64,000 nt of DNA from Humulus lupulus. Lineage: Eukaryota; Streptophyta; Magnoliopsida; Rosales; Cannabaceae. Shown in pieces: positions 33,359 through 45,329 of the stretch. The stretch covers positions 146,864,766-146,928,765 of the forward strand of contig NC_084795.1 of the NCBI RefSeq assembly GCF_963169125.1. Reading direction: 5' to 3'. Under the pieces are notes generated by a model. That model saw nothing but the letters and a program-made list of their open reading frames with translations, did no database searches and was not told the DNA's origin. Made by a program: the position numbers and the translations under genes. Within the stretch, counting starts at the first letter, position 1, and the number at the start of each line of letters is the position of its first letter.

Positions 33359-34513
33359 TGTGGATACCAAAAATCCACCATAAAAAAAATCTCTAGTACA
33401 TGGTTAAAATACAAGGCTAAAGGGCACTTAGTCACATTATCAGGCTCAGACCTGTAAGTCTTGTGAAACCGGGAGATTATCCCAAGGGAAGCATCCCCTT
33501 ATGAGCCATGAAGTATGGCCTTGCTAGGCTAAGAGACCAAGCTACGCATCACAAGAAGGAAGGTGCACAAGGCCCTCGTATAGCGAGGCCCTAGTTGTCT
33601 TGACGCTGAGAGATGTCAAGGGCACCGGAGCCGTGAATGTAGGAATTCTTCTCGTGTGAATTCCATCCAAGAGAGGCACCCTCGCTATGCAAGGCTCACG
33701 ACTGGCCTCCTACGCGCGCTGTGTCTACATGAGACATCACGTCCTACTTCCAAGTGATCACATGGGGTGCAGCCTCGCTAGACTTCTCGTTTCCCGCATG
33801 CATAGACGCATGCATCCGAACATAGGTCCCAAAGGGTTCCCACGCTATGTGAGACACTCTAAGGACCCTGAACCCTCTCGCTATGCAGGGAACTTCGCTA
33901 GGCTTCCTGCGTGGACCTTGCCTCGCCTCACGCACCAGCCACGGCAAGGGTCTCGCGGCCTTGCTTCACGCACCAGCCGCGTCTTTGTGGGCTTCGCGAG
34001 ACATGGCCTCCCTGAAGCGTCTAGCACCCTTCGGGGCCTCGCGAGACATAGCCTCTTCGAAGCGTCTCACACCCTTCGGGGCCTCGCGAGACATGGCCTC
34101 CACTAAACACCCCTCGACCACGCACCAAGGGCCTCGCGCACCCATGTGCAAGGGCCTCGCGTACCCATCGTCTCGCACCACCAGCCTCGCACATCCATGT
34201 GCAAGGGCCTCATGCACCCATGGTCCCGCGGCCCCCTAATGCGTCTCCCACCACCAGTCTCGCACACCTGAGCATAAAGGCCTCGCGCACCCGTGTGCAA
34301 GGTCCTAACGCACCTATGGTCCCGCGGCCCCCTAAGGCATCTTGCGACACCAGCCTCGCGCACCTGGGAATAAAGGCCTCGCGCACCCGTGTCCAAGGGC
34401 CTCACGCACCCATGGTCCTGGGACCCCGTAAGGCGTTTTGTACCACCAGCCTCGCGCACCAATGTGCAAGGGCCTCACACCACCATGGTCCTGCGGTCCC
34501 CCAAGGTGCCACG
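33359..34513 (+). repeat. 3' LTR of element A, left part
   Basis: It starts TGTGGATACC and matches 29401-30736 apart from minisatellite copy number and one shorter duplication. It is split by element B after CCACG (34509-34513) and continues at 41794-42277. The joined length is 1639 bp against 1823 bp for the 5' LTR. Confidence 0.85.
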
Positions 34514-35688
34514 TGTCACGGGCTAACATTTTGACAGCGGAAATGCCTGTTCGGTACCTTGACTCCTCTGAGCCAAGGTCAGCCTTCCAACCATTCGAAT
34601 AACAATGCGAACATTTTTTTGCGCGAACGTGTGCCCTCGCACACTTCCGTCTCTCGAACGACTCTCGCTGAGTCATGCTCTCAAGCATCTATGAGTGCAA
34701 TCATGCATCAAGGCTATCTAGCCAAGACACTCACACTGTCCATAGGTTCTCACTATGGCAAGGAAAATCCCAACACCGATGCTCACCCAGACATTCGCAA
34801 GTCAAGGTAGCATGTGTGGCTAAGAGCCAACACCAAGATGATGTGCCAACACCTCTCATCATGCCCCATTCGATACTATCCGATTAGCTCACATCACAGA
34901 CCAAGGACTTTAATACGTCCATGGTCCAATCCTCAAGGTACCATACCATCATGCATGTTGGCAGGCCCTCGAGACTGGCTGCCAGACTAGTAGCACACAC
35001 TGGACCTCTGTCCTACTCAAGCATAGTGCACCCTCCAATGATTGCATGCTAATAAGTCCCACGAATGACTTCCCGTGCCATCTTGTGTAGAGATTCATGG
35101 CCATGGTGCACCACGACATCTCTCGAAGGTTTGGGCCACGTTCCATGCAAGCGGTATCCCGGCAAGCCAAGGGAATTGTACCCTTAAACCTCTGGCAGCA
35201 CACTTCAACGCACTACCGGGGCAGCCCGGTAATGTCCAAGAGTACTCCTACTCATAGAGACATATGAGTCCCCTCATGGTCCTCATATGCCCGCACTACT
35301 AGTCCTCCCAACTAGTAGTAGCTCACTTGACGCACCTGCGCCAGGGGGTGGTGGAGAGCTGACACCAGGTGCTCCCCCTACAAAGAGCCTTCTGAGCTTT
35401 TAGCCTTCTACCAGGAACATATATTTTTTTTGCTTGGGAGACATATTTGGCTTCCAGCTCGCCAATTCTCCCAATCTCCCAAATCCGATCATACCATTGC
35501 GTTCATTGACCCTTCAATATGGAACATACCATGTCCCATCGATTTCTGGGCAATATTGAAGATATTTACGAATATGCCACTGCCGTACAAACTAGGCATC
35601 AGCATGCTCATCAGCCTGCACCCTCGCGTGCGCATCTGACCGAGCGCCATCCTAGCTTGTAACATGCCATCAAGGCCAGCATGTTACA
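34514..35688 (-). repeat. 3' LTR of element B (1175 bp)
   Basis: Plus-strand ends are TGTCACGGGCT and CATGTTACA. By eye there are about 17 differences from the other LTR in the first 470 bp. Confidence 0.9.
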
Positions 35689-35702
35689 CTCTCCCACACT
35701 TC
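35689..35702 (-). other. Polypurine tract of element B
   Basis: The minus strand reads AAGTGTGGGAGAG directly before the LTR. Confidence 0.75.
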
Positions 35703-35909
35703 AATTGTCAATGCCCTCATCGATAGACCGCTGGCCAATCTTCCTGGCTCGACTCCTAATCTCACTCCATGCTTCTTCCGAATGTTGAGTCTGCACTACT
35801 CCCTCTACCACTGTAGAACCACTAACTTGGTGATGATCTCCCACGTCCACCCTTGGACTCGATCAAGGACCCCATGCCACCGTCACTATTCAGAATTCTC
35901 CCATGAAGT
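35703..35909. other. Internal region of element B, left part
   Basis: Non-coding. It ends with GAAGT (35905-35909), the target duplicate of the chromovirus solo LTR. Confidence 0.6.
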
Positions 35910-38193
35910 TGTAACGACCCAAAATCGCTAATAAGGCTTAAGGGCCTTGATTAGTGTGCCAGGAGGGCATTAGTGGAATAATTGTGATTAAATGAGTAAT
36001 TATGTGTTTATTAAAGTTTATATGATAATTGACGGTATTATGTGCTAATGTGATATGAAATAAATATGTGATAAATGTGAGAACCACATTATTATGTGGA
36101 CAGGTTCGCTGAGCACGACTCAAGACGATTCTAGGGTCAGATAGCGGGAAAAGTCACAATGGGGCTTAAGATATGACTTTGGTTAAGTCGGGGGTACTTT
36201 TAGATAGCGGGTAGAAATTTGGGTTATCGGGTCATGAAAATAAATATATGGAGATATATTTGAGGTTAGGATGTCTAGGCGGGAATATTGGGGGATTTTA
36301 CCATTTTGGCCTCGGGGACGGTTCCAGCACCCGAGCCTCGGGGTTAACTTAACAGGTAAGTTAGACATAAGGAAGCTTTTAGAAGAAAAACACAAACCGA
36401 CTAAGAGCCTTTACCTCAGCTCTCCCTCACGCTTAAGGAAAACAAAGGGGAAGGAAAAAGAACACAGAAAACATGGGAACAAGCTAGAATTTCTGGGATT
36501 GGTGGTGAGGATTTGGAGGTTTAGCTCAGGAGTGAATCAAGAACTAAAACAGGGATTAAGGTAAGCATCTGGTCTTCTTTTCTGTGGTTGAATTCTGAGT
36601 TCTAGCTAGGTTTTGGTTAAGTGTTGAAACAAATATGGTTTTGATGTTTTAAGGCAGAATTAAGAAGGAAATTTGGGAACCTAGCTTGGCTATGGCTTGG
36701 TGAGGTGATTCAACAGCAAAGGTAAGTTTCAACTCCTGGTTTAGAGGTTTTAAATTGAGTTTGAATGATTGGTTTAGGTGTTTATAGCTCTTGGGTTTCA
36801 GACATTGGAGAGAGAAGATTAGAGTGTGCTAGGTTGTGTGTTCTGTGGAATTATGCTGTTTAGATCATGCTAAAGGAGTTGGGAAGCTTTGGGATGGTTT
36901 AAAGTGAGGTTTCAGACTTAAAAATGGTGTGAATTCTGGGTTCGAAAGGGAGGGTCGCGGCTCTGTTCTAGAGCGCTGCGGCCCTAGCTTGCAAAGGAGC
37001 CAAGGAGGCTCGGCCAAGGGAGAACGCAGCGGCGCCCAAGGCAAGGGCCGCGGCGCGTGTGTGGTTTAGCATGGGTGTTGGTTCTTTTTTGGGAAAGGGT
37101 CGCGGCTAGGCTTCGGGGGCCGCAGCCCTTGGTTGCACACATGAGTTTTTGAGGGTTTTAGGCACGGGAAGGTGGTCTAGTTTGCTCGGGTTTGTTTTCA
37201 CCACCGTGCTTGGTGGAATTTGGAATCCCAGGAGTTAGTTTTGTAATTGGAAACCCATATTGGAGTATTAATGGAACCCTATACGTTTGTTGTGACTAGG
37301 TGACAAAGACTTAGGCTCGGGAACGGATCGTGCTTGAGAGGCGTTGCTCGTAATTCAATAACTGCGCAGACTAAAGGTAAGAAAACTACACCTGGTTGAA
37401 TATATGTGACGGGACTAAGGGCTCCCTATTGTAAATTCTTGAAAAGATGGTATTACGCCATGCAAGCCATTTGGTGAACCAATGGCCTAAGGGTACCAAG
37501 GATTACACCAGTGCACAGGGCGCGGCTCGGCCACTGGTAGCTGAGGACAACTTATTATGCACTGAGCTCGGTTTAAGCGGGCCAGAGTCAGTGGGTTAAA
37601 CAGAGGGTGCGACCTAAGTCGTCGGCCCTAAATATTATGTGATATGAGTATTATATGTGGTAGAATGTATCTTGAATTGGATTGTATATGCTGAATACCT
37701 GTTGAGGATTGTCTGATGGGAATGCATGCACATTGAACTATTTGTCTGTTATTATTGTTTGAGTTGTTTATGATTTTTTCTTGCTGGGCCTTGACTCACG
37801 AGTGCTACGTGGTGCAGGTAAAGGCAAGGGCAAATTAGATCAGCCCTGATTGGAGAGCTCAGCGAGCAGAATGTACATAGCCAGGTGCTCGGCCGCCACG
37901 GTTGAGATCTGAGCAAGGACATGGAACCTAAAGACTGCCTGTTTTGCCTTAGTTTGGCAAGTGGATATTCATGTACTTTTGGGAATCTGTAAACTTATTC
38001 TAACTTTGTTTTCATAAGGGATCCCATGTTTACTACAGTTTAAATATATGAAATGAGTCTTTTGAGACCAAAACCTTTTTAACCTTAGCTTTTACATGTT
38101 TAGTGACACGTTTTCAAGTTAATGACTTGATTAGCAAGTCTTGCACCTTTATTAGTACATAGTGTAACGGTCTTGGCTATCCAGGGCATTACA
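35910..38193 (+). repeat. Chromovirus solo LTR (2284 bp) with TSD
   Basis: It starts TGTAACGACCC and ends GGGCATTACA, with GAAGT duplicated on both sides (35905-35909 and 38194-38198). No internal domain is present, so this is a solo LTR from LTR-LTR recombination. It is the same LTR family, in opposite orientation, as 12794-15239, 17503-19716 and 56303-58375. The GC-rich block is at 36955-37130. An open frame at 36271-36564 has no family resemblance. Confidence 0.9.
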
Positions 38194-38198
38194 GAAGT

Positions 38199-40599
38199 AG
38201 TGTTACTGCACTCGAATACTCCTTGCACACATGAACTCCTCCGAGTCCATCACGGTTCCCCTCCAGTCAACCAAGCAGCCCTTGGAACACTGACCCCAAA
38301 GCCAACACATCTTTTAATTGTTGCTTTCCTGCCAATTTTCCAATGCCTACTCTCTTATTGACAAGGAGGAAATTAAGATGCACCCCGCTCAGGGTGAGGT
38401 TTGCAAACCAACTGTTCCCAATGGCACTTACGAAACATCCTTCCATTGAAGGCATGTCTCTCTTCAACGTGACACTCATGTCAACTGTAGCCTTTATGCA
38501 GTATCTAGTACATCCTTGCACACAGACTTCGCGAAGTAGTCTCTCAGACTTTTGGCCCTCCGACCTTACTGCATACCCATGGCTTGATGCGAAATGGCCA
38601 CTCCTGACCATAACCATAACTGCTACTCTGAGCTTCTACAATGTGGTCAATGATCTAACATCATTCGAAACTACTGCATTGCCTTCTGGCTCGTGCTCAT
38701 GCTAACTCTCAACATCGTGCCTCAAGTTATGCCCCCAAATTAACCTTGCCTAACTCTAGACGGCCTGTTGAATCTTGATCAACTTGACTGCACTTTACCT
38801 CACCCTTGAGGTCTGAAGTTGTCCCAATCCGCTATCTCCCTTCGACATATGTTCTCTGAATCATTCGGCTTGTGTTCCCATAAACATGTGTCCCCATAAA
38901 ACACTAAGCATGTCCCATAATATGCTGCAAAACTTCCCCAATCTTGGTCTCAGCCTATGCCCATGCATACCGTCTATCTGCAGTTTCAATTTGTCACCTG
39001 ACCTACTCGCATCAGTCATGCATGTCTTCGCACTGTACAACCCATCTATTGTTGTGTTTCTCTCTAGATTCACACACCAAAACTGAACAAGTACCCTGAC
39101 CCTTCAAACATATGAATTAGTGGGCTCCCCTACTTCAACTTGGGAATAACTTCTCTTCTCGAGGTGTACCTCTCAAGGTATAGCTCGCAAGTTAACCGCT
39201 TTTCTCATGCGGTCCCTCGTTCCATTTATCACTTTTGAAGATGATGTTGAACTAATGTCTCGGCCATTCTGACTCTTCGCTTCTCGACATCTCTATGTTG
39301 CCTTAGTACCTGAGTCCTGCTGACTTTTCACCTTAGGCAAATGTTGCACTGATGTTACCTTAGTACCTGAGTCCTGAGTCCTGACAACTGGCTCTGTCTT
39401 TGTCTCTGAGTCTCCTTGGCTTTACATTTTGAACAACTAACGATCTCCATGATAACTCATCTCGATGCTTTCGTAATGGAACATTGGTCTGCTATTTGGA
39501 TGTTTGAACCGTGAAGGTCTCTCCCCCACTTCAACTTTTGGTGTCCTCGACAACTTGCCCACACGCAATAATTCGTGTAGCACCATTGTCGATTCCCTTA
39601 TGTGTGAGCTCTCCACATAGCTATCCGTCTTCTACATACTAGCATCTCGCCCCTCCGGGAAGCTTCTCTAGGCTTCCATGGTCACTAAGTCCCGATAGCA
39701 AGGCCCTCTGCCCTACCTTTGAACTCAAGCACCATCCCTGCCTCCTTAAGCTTTCTTGTAGCACTAAGTTTCCTTGACGCGACCCTCCAGCGCTCTCAAA
39801 ACTCTAGTACTATTCTAACCACTGTGCGCGGTCTACTCAGCCCTGCTGGCCTTTGATGCATATATTCCACCACTCAGCATCTCCCACGATGCCACAGTGT
39901 TGCCCACACCAGTTAATCACTGTGCGGCAACACGTTCCACTCAATTGTCTCGGTGCTTCCCTTCTTGGGCGAAACAAGATAACATGTAGAAACCTCCAAG
40001 TACGACTGCCCTCTGACGATCACAGCCATGGCCACCTTGGTCTCCCTATGATGCCATTTGGCACACAAGTAGAAACTGAAGCATTCCATGTTCATCTTTA
40101 TCTAGTTCCCCCAAAGCTATCCACTCTCGACTTCTGTCGTGACTGACAAGAGTCTAACGGCCACTATTATGCTCACCCACTCTTGTGTACAAGTTCCCTT
40201 TTCAACAACAGCGCTCCACGCGACTTACACTACCACTCAGGCAAACCTGAACTAGTGAACCGAGCATAAAACCTTGACCTCTCCATCAAACCTTGTCTCA
40301 TGTCAATGAGCTCCAACTCTTTTGTAGCACCTCTCCACAATTGCACGTGGTTGTTGTCTTTCAAGCATCACTGAGCTTTGATTCGAAGTAACCATAACTT
40401 GTCCCCTCTCTAGGATATCCAGTATTCCCACGAAGAAGAGCAACCAAGTCTCATCCAGTCTCAGCCTACTGATCTTTGCTAGGTGACTAAAAGGCTCAAC
40501 GACATCTATCCAAGCATCCAGACCTTTATGGTCCTTCAGCACGCCTACATCCTTTCAAGGATGGGCCAACCAGGTTCACCCCAACTTGAGATGAACCTA
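38199..40599. other. Internal region of element B, right part
   Basis: About 2.4 kb without a recognisable protein on either strand. A 116-codon minus-strand frame (38267-38617) has no family signature. Composition is even and pyrimidine-rich on the plus strand. Confidence 0.6.
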
Positions 40600-40612
40600 G
40601 CTCTGATACCAA
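40600..40612 (-). other. Primer-binding site of element B (tRNA-iMet)
   Basis: The minus strand reads TTGGTATCAGAGC one base after the 5' LTR end, a perfect match to the common plant initiator-Met primer site. Confidence 0.9.
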
Positions 40613-40613
40613 C

Positions 40614-41788
40614 TGTCACGGGCTGACATTTTGACAACGGAAATGCCCGTGCGGCACCTTGACTCCTCTGAGCCAAGGTCAGCCTTCCAACCATTCGAAT
40701 AACAATGCGAACATTTTTTTGCGCGACCGTGTGCCCTCGCACACTTCCGTCTCTCGAACGACTCTCGCTAAGTCATGCTCTCAAGCATCTATGAGTGCAA
40801 TCATGCATCAAGGCTATCTAGCCAAGACACTCACACTGTCCATAGGTTCTCACTATGGCAAGGAAAATCCCAACATCGATGCTCACCCAAACATTCGCAA
40901 GTCAAGGTAGCATGTGTGGCTAAGAGCCAACACCAAGCTGACGTGCCAACACCTCTCATCATGCCCCATTCGATATTATCCGATTAGCTCACGTCACTGA
41001 CCAAGGACTTTAATACGTCTATGGTCCAATCCTCAAGGCACCATACCATCATGCATGTTGGTAGGCCCTCGAGACTGGCTGCCAAACTAGTAGCACACAC
41101 TGGACCTCTGTCCTGCTCAAGCATAGTGCACCCTCCAATGCTTGCATGCTAACAAGTCCCACGAATGACTTCCCATGCCATCTCGTGTAGAGATTCATGG
41201 CCATGGTGCACCACGACATCTCTCGAAGGTTTGGGCCACGTTCCATGCAAGCGGCATCCCGGCAAGCCAAGGGAACCGTACCCTTAAACCTCTGGCAGCA
41301 CACTTTGACGCACTACCGGGGCAGCCCAGTAATGTCCATGAGTACTCCTACTCATGGAGACATATGAGTCCCCTCGTGGTCCTCATATGCCCGCCCTACT
41401 ACTCCTCCCAACTAGTAGTAGCTCACTTGACGCACCTGCGCCACGGGGTGATGGAGAGCTGACACCAGGTGCTCCCCCTACAAAGAGCCTTCTGAGCTTT
41501 TAGCCTTTTACCAGGAACATATATGATTTTTGCTTGGGAGACATATTTGGCTTCCAGCTCGCCAATTCTCCGAATCTCCCAATTCTGATCGTACCATTGC
41601 ATTCATTGACCCTTCAATATGGAACATACCAAGTCCCGTCCATTTCTGGGCAATATTGAAGATATTTACGAAAATGCCACTGCCGTACAAATTAGGCATC
41701 AGCATGCTCACCAGCCTGCACCCTCGTGTGCGCATCTGACCGAGCGCCATCCTAGCTTGTAACATTCTATTAAGGCCGGCATGTTACA
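40614..41788 (-). repeat. 5' LTR of element B (1175 bp)
   Basis: It has the same length and ends as 34514-35688. Confidence 0.9.
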
Positions 41789-41793
41789 CCACG

Positions 41794-42277
41794 CACCAAC
41801 ATAACCATCAGATACAAAGTACCCGTACGTGTACGGGTGTAGGACGTATGACCATGAGGAGGACAGAAGCGTGACCCTAACATCTACATCACGCAGGTAG
41901 TGGAGGTACAAATTTGTACAGAGAGTGGAAACACTATGTGCACGCCTCTGACCACGTACCAGGCCGACACCATGACCTTCTGCTCCACCACGACATGTGC
42001 CACTACCCAGACAATGTACCTATGTACAGTCTTGTCCCCTGGGACCACAATGTATAAGGAGCCATTAGAACTCCAGTATAAATAGATCATTAACCCTCCA
42101 GAAAAGGGGTTGGAAAATTCATTGTAAGCTAAGCTATTAAGCAATATAGAGTTTTTACTCCATTGTTGATCTGTGTTTATCCTTCCATAAGTCCATTCTA
42201 AGTTCTCATCTGAACATCACTTGACCTACCTTTGAGTTTTCCGATCTAATTTCGTTGACGAGATTTCACCATCAACA
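41794..42277 (+). repeat. 3' LTR of element A, right part
   Basis: It continues the LTR broken at 34513 and matches 30741-31223 with about 18 differences by eye. It carries the inverted repeat (41821-41838) and TATAAATA (42077-42084), and ends ATCAACA before the GAGAT duplicate. Confidence 0.85.
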
Positions 42278-43074
42278 GAGATTAATAATTATCTTATTTA
42301 GAATAAGATATTTTAAGATAAATTTAATTTTAAATTAACTGATATTTATTTTTGGGATAAATATATTGTCTTAAATATTAATTAAATAACCCAATGATAA
42401 AATTAGGGATAATTCTAATAGTGTGGTCGATACACTCACTGTATAGTGAGTGTGGCACCACACATAGGAATTTCCTATCCCTAGGATTTGAATTTTGAAT
42501 TTTAAATAATTTGTTTATTTAATTATTCCTTTTTAAATATGATTTAAATTAAATAATTAAATAGGTTATAACTGACTAGTTTTATTTTAAGAAAATAATG
42601 ATTAATTAAATTAGTTAATTATCTTTATAAAGCTGAAAAAGAAGCGATACTTTTAAGGGGAAGTGGTTTTCATAGAGTGTAAGAATTTTTCTCTGAAAAG
42701 AAAACGATTGTTTTTCTAAACCTAAAAATCTATTCAATACATCTTCACTCAATCAAACCTTTGTAGATCTCACGTGTTGAGTACATCTAGAAAGTCCTAA
42801 ATCAACCATTTAAATCCTACATGCCCACACACGTCCTTGTGTGTTTGAGGATTGGTTTGGAAGATCAAGGTGTGTGCTTTCAAAATTTGGATTGGAAGAT
42901 CGTTGATTTATACAAAAAGATTTGTGGACACTTGATAGGCTTCAAGAGGAAATCTCTAATCTATTTGTATGTGATTTAATATATCTATATATGTATGATC
43001 CTAGCTAGTATTAATAATTTTTTCAAAGCCTTATTTTCATTGCGTATCTCTGATATACACTTTTAATACCAACA
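42278..43074 (+). repeat. Copia-type solo LTR, right part
   Basis: It resumes with GAGAT and runs to AATACCAACA, pairing with TGTTAGG at 28231. AT-rich and non-coding, with a short inverted repeat ACTCACTATA near 42434-42449. Confidence 0.65.
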
Positions 43075-43508
43075 AACCCATCCACACTTTGTGAGCCTCA
43101 AGCCATAGAGACTTGGGTCTTGTGCTCGGGCCTTGGTGGCTCGAGCCTTTATCGACTTCTCTTAGTATTTGGATAGCATTAGGCACTTAGTATTGTCCCC
43201 AGGCTTGTAGTCCTCGGGATTAACTTTTAGTGCAATTTTTAGTGGAAACACTTAAGGCAGCCCCATGTCCCTAAGTCCCAACAACTCAGGGCTTAAGCGA
43301 TCTATTATACTTAGAGCTTGAAGATCTTCTTTTTATTGTTTAGACGCTTCAGACATTTAGTGTTATCTCTCAGGCGCGCAGACCTAGGATTAGAAGGTCT
43401 ATTACACTATAGGGTTCTAGGATTCTTATCTCAGAATTAACGCTTTGGGCATTTAGTTTTTCTTCCTAGGCTCGTTGTCCTTAGGAGTAACTTTAACGCC
43501 ATCTATTA
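43075..43508. other. Tat3 spacer resuming after the nest
   Basis: Non-coding. It carries repeated short phrases (TCGAG, CTCAGG, TTAGTAT) like the adjoining tandem units. Confidence 0.5.
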
Positions 43509-44490
43509 TCCTCGAGTGTCAATCACTCAGGATTTGGGAGGTACAATGTACTAAGATAATCGTGCCCTGGGGTGCACTCTCCCCGAGATGCTATTTTGGG
43601 CCTTCCACCCTGCCCCTCGAGTATAGTTAATCGGACCTTTGCCACGTGGAAGTCAAGAACTTGTTGTCTGTGGGCTCTAATTCCTCGGAGCATGCAACCA
43701 AGTTTAAGGTCCATAGGCCAGGCCTCACGATGTTAGATTTATGTTAATACCTCAAGTCAGCACTCGCGTTACTTGGATTTATCATCGCTGGGGTGATCTT
43801 TTTGGGGTTGTGCCCAACTACAGACGATTTGGGATTTCATTCACATCTTGAGGATTGGGACCTAATTCTTGTTCCTTAGGCACACGCTATCCTTGGGAGA
43901 ATACCTTAGGTATATCCTTGTGTTTCTTGGATTTTTTCAACGCTGGTATTTTTCCCAACTCTTAGCATAGGGGTCCCATGACACTTAGGTTGCTTCACTC
44001 GTCGTATCCTCGAGTGCCAATCACTCAGGCTCTAGGAGGTCAAATGTACTGAGATAATCGCGCCCCGGGCCACACTATCCTCGGGATGCTATTTTGGGCC
44101 TTTCGCCCTACCTCCTAAGTATAGTTATTCGACCCTTGCCACGTGGAAGTCATGAATTCATTGTCCATTAGCTCCAAATCCCCAGAGCATACTATCGAGT
44201 TTCATGTCCATAGGCCAAGCCTTGCGACGTTAGATTTGTATTCACACCTCCAGTCAGCACTCGCGTTACTTGGGTGTCTCATTGTTGAGGTGATTGTTTT
44301 GGGGTTGTGCTTGAGTACAAACGACTTGGAACTCCATTCACTTCTCTAGGATTGGGACCTGGTTTTTATTCCTCGAGCGCACGCTGTCCTCAGGAGAATA
44401 CCTTAGGTCTATCCTTGTGTTACTTGGATAATACACACTGTCCCAGGTCTTATCTTAAGGGTCCCTTGGCACTTAGGTTGCTTCACTCGT
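43509..44490. repeat. Imperfect tandem duplication of about 490-500 bp in the Tat3 spacer
   Basis: The marker TCCTCGAGTG begins at 43509 and again at 44007. GATGCTATTTTGGGCC occurs at 43587 and 44085. CACTTAGGTTGCTTCACTCG occurs at 43982 and 44470. The two units differ by many substitutions and small indels, so the duplication is old or fast-evolving. Confidence 0.85.
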
Positions 44491-45329
44491 TGAATACCTA
44501 AGCTTTCTAGGTCATTGACTCCCAATTCTAGGATCAGCTTTACAGTGCTCAAGTTTTGGCAACTCGAGGATTTGGGCCCGATTGCTAATGACATAGGCTT
44601 CTGTTCACTTCTCAAGATTTAGGAACTTAGTCATTGGTCCTCGGGCTCAATGTCCTCTGGAGGTGACCCAAGTTCTCTCTCATGCAACTAGGATTCTGTA
44701 ATCTTAAAAGTCCCGTGACACTATGCATACTCCGCTCATGACAAGCTTTGTTTCCTAGGTCTTTGGCAACTCGGGGCCTTGGGCCCAAGTGGGGATGACT
44801 CAGGCTTATGTTCGCACCTCGAGATTTAGAAACTTGGTCATAGCTCCTCGGGCTCGATGCCCGAGGGAGGCATCCCAATTTTTCTCTCACACTTCTAGGA
44901 TTTTAAGGTCATGGACTTCCCCAAACTTTGATTAGTTCCATAAAATTTTCTATTCTCTGGGTATTGACACTAGGCCTACTCCACTTATGACAAACTTAGT
45001 TTCCTAGGTCATCCTCCATGAGATACTATACTCTGTGAGGCTACCCTAACCTCATGCCCCCCAAGTGATCGGAGACTAGTCTGCGTTCACTTGCCCAGGC
45101 CAGCGAGTCGGTGCTCTACGAGTAGTACAAATAGATTAAAAAGGAAGCTAAAAAATAAGCAGATTCTTTTAAATTTTCTACCATGTTTTGTCGACATGGT
45201 TTCCATTACTTATGCTTGAAGGCTACAAATTTATTATAAAATTCAACTAAAAAATTCTGCTCTCCTCCAAGAGGTCTAGAGACTCTCGGATTAAAGTTTA
45301 GTTTGTGGTCAGATCATACATATGTCGCA
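44491..45329. other. Tat3 spacer with a second, shorter duplication
   Basis: Non-coding. Two related segments (about 44510-44700 and 44755-44920) share GGCAACTCG(A/G)GG, CTCAAGATTTAG-type and GGTCCTCGGGCTC-type phrases. The segment near 45290-45329 borders degenerate pol. Confidence 0.55.

Larger units (their letters stand above)
34514..41788 (-). mobile_element. Element B: non-autonomous LTR retrotransposon (LARD-like)
   Basis: Its two 1175-bp LTRs (34514-35688 and 40614-41788) are flanked by CCACG duplicates (34509-34513 and 41789-41793). The minus-strand polypurine tract is at 35689-35702 and the initiator-tRNA-Met primer site at 40600-40612, so it points leftwards. After removing a chromovirus solo LTR, about 2.6 kb of internal DNA shows no gag or pol. 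It must have depended on other elements to move. Confidence 0.85.
29401..42277 (+). mobile_element. Element A: gag-only LTR retrotransposon with TSD
   Basis: It is flanked by GAGAT on both sides (29396-29400 and 42278-42282). Order: 5' LTR, aspartate-tRNA-style primer site, degenerate gag, a 28-bp tandem array, polypurine tract, 3' LTR. No protease, reverse transcriptase, RNase H or integrase is seen, so it is non-autonomous. Element B interrupts the 3' LTR. Its gag, its 3' block and parts of its LTR are related to element C, probably an internally deleted member of the same lineage. Confidence 0.85.

Noticed and set aside
33687..34688. The same kind of frames in the 3' LTR of element A
   Set aside because: Same minisatellite effect; frames do not match between the two LTRs.
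36271..36564. 97-codon frame in the chromovirus solo LTR
   Set aside because: It lies wholly within LTR sequence, with no family resemblance.
38267..38705. 116- and 120-codon frames inside element B
   Set aside because: No gag, pol or host-protein signature, and they overlap each other on opposite strands.
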